From Linnemannia hyalina (Eukaryota > Mortierellomycota > Mortierellomycetes > Mortierellales > Mortierellaceae), in the NCBI GenBank assembly GCA_019671135.1, contig JAHRHY010000013.1, forward strand, positions 124,001-188,000: 64,000 nucleotides of DNA, read 5' to 3'. Shown here piece after piece: positions 58,460-64,000 of the stretch. Below the pieces are notes generated by a model, which worked only from the letters and a program-made list of their open reading frames with translations, was not told the origin of the DNA and did no database searches. Position 1 is the first letter of the stretch. Every line of letters starts with the position of its first letter. The position numbers and the translations under genes are program-made.

Positions 58460-60451
58460 ATGACCTCAACCAACACGAGCGCTCTATTACCCTGTAACAA
58501 GGTCCTCACTATCACAGAACTGCAGGAGAGGATACTACTCTTCCTCGACCGCGACAGTCCAAGGAGCCCCAAAGTGCTCGTCAACGTCTGTCGTCTCTGG
58601 AAGAGGTACAGTACTACTCTTTCAACTTACAGCACACCCAACAAAAGTAACTTTATGGGCCAGGATATGCAATACGCTCACTCATCATTCCCTTGTTTTC
58701 TAATATGTAGTCTGTTTGGACCATACGTATGGAGGAAGGTGACGGTCCGAGAATTCGGCAGCAAACGCCTCGCAGGATTCAAACGTCACGGTCCCTTCAT
58801 CCGGGATCTCACCTGTCACGGCCTCAACCGCGACGTCCTCAAATCAATCTCCAATCACACCCCCAACCTCGAAAAACTCTATCTCCATCTGGACCGGCAT
58901 TCCATCTGGGTCACACACGATCTCCTTGAAAGAGCCTTCTCAGGAGCGCAGAGTCGATTGACGACTGTGTCGATTTACTTTGATGCTACGGTGTTGAATA
59001 CGCGGTTGTTGTTGTCCTTGGGGAGGTTGGAGCGACTGGAAGATCTGACGTTGGTGACGGAGAGGTTTAGTCATGATTTGGATGTGGGGGTTTTGGGAGA
59101 GGTTTTGGGGTGCTGTAGGGGGTTGAGGAGGTTTACGGTGGAGAATTCTTATACAAATCAGGGACGAATTAGGGTGCTGGATCGGCTGCAGTCGGCGATT
59201 CAGGAGAGAGTTATTTCGATGATTGATCGGTTGCCTGGTACTTCTGGTGGTGTTGGCGGTGGCGGTCACGGGAAAAGTTCGAGACTGAGTCTTCCCGTCT
59301 TGGGGGCAACAAGGTCGACTCCGCATCTCGTGTCGAAAAATCAACCCCCGATCACGGATACCGACAACAGCAATATCGGCAACTTCGAGGGCGGCGAGAA
59401 GAGTAATCTCAAGCTCCTCCGGATAAAGCACTTTGGCGTCCAGGCCTTACAACTGATCGAGGTGTTCAAGTGCTGCCCACAACTGGAGGAACTCGACACG
59501 CAGAACATCTTTTACGAGCAACGCGGATCTGAGCACTGGTCGGCAGTTACTCAACACTGTCAACAACTCCGGATTTTGCGAATGTCTGGACGCAGCGACT
59601 GTTTCAATTTCGACTATATCGCCAAACTTATTATATGCCACCCACAACTGGACGCGTTCTATATGCATCTTAATACCACGAACCTGGAAGAATGGCGATC
59701 GCTCGACTCTAACCTTGCAGCTTACAAAAAAGATTACGACGGAGAGCGGCATCCGTTGAAGACACTGTCGATCAAGGGATACCACAAGGAGACACTGTCT
59801 CTACTATTGGAAGTACTATCGATCGAGTCCCTGGCACTCGAGACCCTTACTGTCGGCAGCCCTTGGTTCTTTCAAATCTTTTTGGAACACAGTCCGGGGA
59901 GCGCTTTTTCGACATACGAGTCCCTTGCCCCTCTCCAATCCCCCGCTGAAGAGCTCATCGGTCGGCCCTGGCATGCACTCAAACTATCCTTGACCCGACT
60001 CGACATCTCAACAACCATCGTCGCCGACCGGGAGAAAGCATCGTTACTTTTCCGTCGCCTCCAGGAACTCGAATCCCTCCGCGCCCTGCATGTCTCTGCT
60101 CGTCACGTCCTCGACCTCGCCCCCGAACCCCACAGCAATACAAGCAGTACCGTCTCTTACGACAAAATATTCCTCCTCCCCGAAGTGGTCGAGTACACAT
60201 TTCCCTCCCTCCTCGACTTTATCGTCCGCGACGAAAACTCCTTATCTTCTTCCTCTGCCCTTCCCATGCACCAGATCTCGATCCCCGAAGCTGTGTATAT
60301 GATCGCGACAATGCCGGCGTTACAATACTTCCATTTGGGAAAGGGCAGTGTGGAGGAGGAAGATTTGGGGCGGTTGAGGTGGTCGTTTCCGGACTTTTTT
60401 ATGGCGATACCCAAGTCGCGCCTTGACTGGATTGGCGATGAGAGTTCTTGA
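58460..60451 (+). CDS. F-box/LRR-like protein (family copy 9) with readable intron
   Basis: Exons 58460..58605 and 58711..60451; 628 aa when spliced. Exon 1 is LPCNKVLTITELQERILLFL with LVNVCRLWK. Exon 2 resumes SLFGPYVWRKVTV, then LEKLYLHLDRHSIW, LERLEDLTLVTE, LRILRMSGRSDC, the segment LKTLSIKGYHKETLS with GSPWFFQIFLEHSPG, and an ending IPKSRLDWIGDESS. The 105-bp intron is a multiple of three without an in-frame stop, so the whole locus is a single open frame of 663 codons. The splice is preferred because paralogues align only without it. AATAAA signals follow the stop. Confidence 0.9.
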   Translation: MTSTNTSALLPCNKVLTITELQERILLFLDRDSPRSPKVLVNVCRLWKRYSTTLSTYSTPNKSNFMGQDMQYAHSSFPCFLICSLFGPYVWRKVTVREFGSKRLAGFKRHGPFIRDLTCHGLNRDVLKSISNHTPNLEKLYLHLDRHSIWVTHDLLERAFSGAQSRLTTVSIYFDATVLNTRLLLSLGRLERLEDLTLVTERFSHDLDVGVLGEVLGCCRGLRRFTVENSYTNQGRIRVLDRLQSAIQERVISMIDRLPGTSGGVGGGGHGKSSRLSLPVLGATRSTPHLVSKNQPPITDTDNSNIGNFEGGEKSNLKLLRIKHFGVQALQLIEVFKCCPQLEELDTQNIFYEQRGSEHWSAVTQHCQQLRILRMSGRSDCFNFDYIAKLIICHPQLDAFYMHLNTTNLEEWRSLDSNLAAYKKDYDGERHPLKTLSIKGYHKETLSLLLEVLSIESLALETLTVGSPWFFQIFLEHSPGSAFSTYESLAPLQSPAEELIGRPWHALKLSLTRLDISTTIVADREKASLLFRRLQELESLRALHVSARHVLDLAPEPHSNTSSTVSYDKIFLLPEVVEYTFPSLLDFIVRDENSLSSSSALPMHQISIPEAVYMIATMPALQYFHLGKGSVEEEDLGRLRWSFPDFFMAIPKSRLDWIGDESS

Positions 60452-61202
60452 ACCCTCCAAGGAGGCTCTGAAATAAAAAATAAAAAAGTAAGTTCATTGG
60501 TGTGAGTGACCCTTCTTCTTCTCTCAGCGTGCCGTTGGATAACGTTCTTGATGGTTCCGATCTGACCTTGTTCATGCACAAAAATGGATGTTTGTACCAC
60601 CATGGACAATGGAAATCCTTCCTCTGCATTGTTCATTCCCCCGTGTTTTGCAGACATGGGCTTTCAAGGTGTAGACAAAGTATTATTCAAGTTACAAGGT
60701 AAAGATCAAACTATTTGGGGTGCTATGGGATATATACATGTGTTATGAGAGCAATGCTAATTAATTATCTTAGGCGCCCAAGGATCAACTGATCGCGCCA
60801 AGGGTCGACCGATCACGACTGATCATAGGGAACGACGCGACAGACGTTATGTATACGCATGGGCATGAATGTAGAGCTGTGTCAGTGCTAACCGACTTTT
60901 CCGGAAATACCAAACGAGCACATTTGTCTCGAAAGGTTTGTGCTCATTGCTGCAGCTGTATTAGTTCAATATGAGTGTCGGTTCTAGACGGCATGCCTTT
61001 CTAGGGAAAACTATATCTAACCGCCTTTGAAGAAAATCCCGCAAACAAACATGCGGGCGTTCATTCTCAATGGTACAAAGTGAAACAGTAACGTTCAATA
61101 TTGTCAGTATTTTACTTACGCCACTCCTGTGTTGATTGGCGCACTCGTGTATGAACACATTTCATGAACATATTTCACGAAATGTAGCTTTCGCCCAACA
61201 AC
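60452..61202. other. Intergenic, no gene recognised
   Basis: Contains short GATCA-rich repeats at about 60782-60830 (GATCAACTGATCGCG, GATCACGACTGATCAT). No gene or RNA is evident. Confidence 0.45.
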
Positions 61203-61210
61203 TATAAATA
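61203..61210 (+). promoter_or_regulatory. TATA box of the second secreted-protein gene
   Basis: TATAAATA, 67 bp upstream of the ATG at 61277; same core as the box at 48000. Confidence 0.6.
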
Positions 61211-61276
61211 CGTTTATTTTCCGCATCTCTTGTCCCCTTATTACCTTTCCTTCCGCACCGTTCAACTTTCTTTTCA

Positions 61277-61983
61277 TGCTCGCTGATGTACACCATTTTC
61301 ATATTTATTTAAGCATATTTGCTCCTTGTTCTCCTTACCTCAGCACAGTTTGTCTTTTACCTTGAGGCAGAGCGCTGGTCGGTTGGCTTAAGCTATATCC
61401 GCAACATTGACACATCAGCTTGCGTTACCGGCAGATCTAACACTCTCTATCAGAGTACCCACTACCAAGGGAACCGTCGTGGAAATCTCGAAGGGTATTC
61501 GAGTCAGGGAGAGAACCACTGCGTCGTGTACGTGACCAGAGACGAAAGCTGTGTTGATTCCGGAGGCTACGCAGCGTTTACAGGAGCCAAATTCGTACGA
61601 GGACCTACCAATCCCTGTGGCAAGCCAAGTATCTGCCTCATGGATCGAAAAGCAGGTAAATTATGCTTTAGGATTCCGTACGCATTAAAAAATGAAACGT
61701 ACAAAATGCTTTGCACTTTCATCAACTTCGGTGGTTACGTGGTTACTATATAGAGCAAGAGCAGGAGGCGGTGTACGGTGAATTGAATAACTGGACGATG
61801 TTTCATGACGCCGCGAACGACATTTCGTATGTTATGAATCCTGAAACGGTGGACAAGGCTGAATACCAAAAGGCCGTAGATGCTGGCAAGGAGCAGCACA
61901 TCGAGTTTCTGAAGAAGAATTGTAATTTCACAGTTCAACCAAAGCATCTTTTCAACAAAGAGAAGTGGGTCTATAGGAAGTAA
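61277..61983 (+). pseudogene. Small secreted Cys-rich protein gene, frameshifted
   Basis: The ATG at 61277 opens a frame with a hydrophobic N-terminus (LSILLLVLLTSAQFVFYLEA, a signal peptide or anchor) and stops at 61753 after 158 codons. The chain has seven cysteines (in SACVTG, NHCVVY, ESCVDS, NPCGK, SICLMD, KLCFRI, MLCTF). In the next frame a protein-like stretch continues without a break from about 61735 to 61983: GYYIEQEQEAVYGELNNW, NPETVDKAEYQKAVDAGKEQ, FLKKNCNF, ending KWVYRK. The switch falls at GGTTACGTGGTTAC, where GGTTAC is repeated 8 bp apart, as expected if an 8-bp duplication broke an ancestral gene of about 230 codons. The extension supplies the eighth cysteine. A truncated 158-aa product is still possible. 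Confidence 0.65.
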
Positions 61984-62856
61984 TGAAGTTGGGTTTTGTA
62001 TCCCGCTTTCCAATTAATTGGCTTTTCTCCCCGAGATTACTTGCTTTCCCTGTCCTGTAAAGTTCTCCAACAATATCCCTTATTTGCATTTTTTATGCTC
62101 GCCAACAATTTCTTATCATTTTATCAAAGCTCTCGCTCCAATACCCCTTTGCAGTTTGTGCTCTCTAGCGACAATTATAAGGTTGTATTTTCATTACAGA
62201 TGATTAAAATGGTGGGTGTCTTCGACAACAAATGCATTGCAGAGAGAATGTCTAGGCGCACGATCTGTCAATATCGATTCAAGCACATGAACAAAGCAAC
62301 CTCGGTCGATGTGTATGTGCTACTTTTAGAGAGTGGAAGAAAGAAGTGATTTATATGTAACATAGTGTTTCATATGTCAGAGAACTTGAATAGTACCCGC
62401 GGCTCCGCTCGCGGAGGTGTGGAGCAAGTATGGGGTGATGAAAAAAGAGATATTGTTTTCACTCCGAAAGATAACATATGACCAACGCCACCAACATCTA
62501 GATTCTTCTGATGTCACGAGCATATGCATGTTCTTTTGACATGGTGAATAAAAGTCTTGGTGGAAGCAATGCAACGATGTGGAGGGGAACATGCTTCACC
62601 ATGGTCATCCTCCGTGTGTAAGTAAGTGTCAGTACACTCTATCCCAACCCCCACACGAAGTGACTGCGTGACTGCCTTTCCCACTCAATCTAATTTTCAA
62701 ATTGTCGAATTTGCAAAGCAAGACCCCCCATGACGTTAAAAAGTAAATTTCAGACCCAGCTACCACGTTTTCAAATCCAGCCAGTATATAGAGGCCGCTA
62801 CTTTTTCCCCCTTGCTTTTTTTCTTTCTCTTTCCTCAACCTACTGATCCGTTTGCC
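61984..62856. other. Intergenic, no gene recognised
   Basis: A plus-strand frame to 62349 ends with a protein-like stretch (CIAERMSRRTICQYRFKHM) but has no domain. A small GC hairpin lies at 62400-62420 (GGCTCCGCTCGCGGAG). Nothing else is supported. Confidence 0.4.
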
Positions 62857-63030
62857 ATGACCTAAAAGGGCCATGACATTTAAGGGCCAGGACCTGCCTT
62901 GAGCAGGACCTTTAAAGGCCTAAGGATCAGAACCTTGACCAGGACCTTTAGGATCTAAGGGACAGGATCTTGACTAGGACCTACAAGGGCCTGCTAATGG
63001 TCAAGATCTTGACCAGGACAAGGATAGGGC
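62857..63030. repeat. Degenerate GACCAGGACCTTTA tandem repeats
   Basis: Variants of (T)GA[CG]CAGGACCTTTA[AG]GG[CA]C recur about seven times at uneven spacing, for example AGCAGGACCTTTAAAGG, GACCAGGACCTTTAGG and GACTAGGACCTACAAGGG. Some occur as inverted halves. Confidence 0.65.
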
Positions 63031-63288
63031 CAGACCACCTTCCATTCCTCACTCTTCCCTCTCTCTTTCCCTCTCCCCTCTCCAGCCACTGCATCCGCAA
63101 TCAACAATCAACCACAATCAACAGCCATCAACAGCCATCAACAAGGAGACAGTCATCAGCCCCATCTTCCCTCTTTCCCCCCTCCCTCTTTTGCAATCAA
63201 CCTTTCCCATGCTAAGATCGCCTCCCTCCTCTCGTAACTGGATGCCACCAAGACCAGCAGCCTGCTAGGCGAAGTCATCACTGACAAC

Positions 63289-63354
63289 AGCACTTTCGGG
63301 ATCAGCACTTTCGGGGTCAGCACCTTCGGGGTCAGCACCTTCGGGATCAGCACC
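63289..63354. repeat. 15-bp minisatellite
   Basis: Four units of AGCAC[CT]TTCGGG[AG]TC plus a partial fifth. Open in frame on both strands, but no gene context. Confidence 0.85.
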
Positions 63355-63365
63355 TGGGCATCTGT

Positions 63366-63658
63366 GAAGGCAAGTATCTGGAAAGGAGTGTCGGCCGGCT
63401 ACCTTTAGGGAGAGGCATGGACTCTGAGACAACGCGACAGCAGCGGTTGTAGGACTCTTTTCAGCGGTTTGGCTGGTCGGCTTCTCATCTGGCTGGGGAT
63501 ACCCCGGGACAAAAACACGACAGGAATTCCCATCCAGATGAGAAGCCAGCAACCAGCCAAGCCGCTGCAAGAGCTCCGTGGCCGCTGTTTAGCTGAGTCT
63601 CATTGTTCATGGCTCTTGGACGTCCTGTCGGAGCCGGCGCCTGTACAGGTGCTTGCTT
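63366..63658. mobile_element. Foldback (long hairpin) element, copy A
   Basis: Outer arms: GCAAGTATCTGGAAAGG at the left against a right end whose complement is GCAAGCACCTGTACAGG. Inner arms are perfect: TTCTCATCTGG at 63482-63492 and CCAGATGAGAA at 63534-63544, flanked by matching GGCTGGT/ACCAGCC and CAGCGGTTTGG/CCAAGCCGCTG. Nearly the whole 290 bp folds on itself. It has no coding capacity, so it would be a non-autonomous element. Target-site duplications were not resolved. Confidence 0.6.
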
Positions 63659-63776
63659 AGCCAGTGCACAGCTAACCGGTTTTTTTCCTCATTTTGTTTT
63701 CCATTCATCTATATACACCACGTCTGCACCGAAGACCTCTCGATGAGCTACGTGTGACCAAGAGCCAAGCCAGTAT

Positions 63777-64000
63777 GAAGGCAAGTATCTGGAAGGGAGT
63801 GCCGGTCGGCAACCTTTAGGGAGATGCATGGACTCTGAGACGACGCGACAGCAGCGGTTGCGGGGCTCTTTTCAGCGATTTGGTTGGTCGACTTCTCATC
63901 TGGCTGGGTATACCCCGGGACAAAAACACGACAGGAATTCCCATCCAGATGAGAAGCCAGCAACCAGCCAAGCCGCTGCAAGAGCTCCGTGGCCACTGTT
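63777..64000. mobile_element. Foldback element, copy B, cut by window end
   Basis: Direct repeat of copy A at a period of 411 bp, about 90 percent identical over 224 bp by eye (GAAGGCAAGTATCTGG start, the same inner palindrome). The right arm runs past the window end. Confidence 0.65.

Noticed and set aside
63281..63354. Minisatellite as CRISPR-like array
   Set aside because: Units are contiguous 15-mers without spacers, and the genome is eukaryotic.

Overview
The window looks like nuclear DNA of a filamentous fungus, most likely an early-diverging Mucoromycota species of the Mortierella type. The grounds are short GT-AG introns of about 60-190 bp, CT-rich leaders just upstream of start codons, a P2X-type receptor (absent from Dikarya as far as I know), and a large expansion of F-box/leucine-rich proteins. 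The lineage is inferred from gene content, not from a marker gene.

Left part (1-27.6 kb). The window opens inside a P2X-type ATP-receptor-like gene with a serine-rich cytoplasmic tail of about 1,000 residues. An F-box protein with a triple CxxC cluster converges on it. Next, all on the minus strand, come an atypical SDR, two F-box/LRR genes (9.4-11.4 and 15.0-17.0 kb) with a graveyard of relics between and beside them (an F-box-family relic, a tyrosine aminotransferase relic, an F-box exon relic), a multi-exon gene with a PD-(D/E)XK nuclease signature and irregular frames, and a KHA1-type K+/H+ antiporter.

Middle (27.6-38.9 kb). A gene-poor stretch of about 3.9 kb is followed by a four-exon AP-1/Yap1/Pap1-type bZIP factor with an intact redox Cys triplet, a small three-exon gene of unknown function, and a broken F-box/LRR gene.

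Right part (38.9-64 kb). Seven F-box/LRR genes lie on the plus strand (39.0, 41.8, 44.0, 50.2, 52.5, 55.7 and 58.5 kb). Between and after them are two small secreted-protein genes with strong TATAAATA boxes (the second frameshifted), one degenerate ORF with a GPI-like tail, and a relic related to the one at 13 kb. The right edge is repeat-rich: degenerate tandem repeats, a 15-bp minisatellite, and two direct copies of a foldback element of about 290 bp, the second cut by the window end.

All nine intact F-box/LRR genes share one design: a short exon 1 carrying the F-box, a phase-2 intron right after the F-box Trp, and one long exon 2 carrying the LRR-like part. In eight of the nine the intron length is a multiple of three. 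The cluster looks like a rapidly duplicating and decaying substrate-receptor family for SCF ubiquitin ligases; substrates cannot be read from the sequence.
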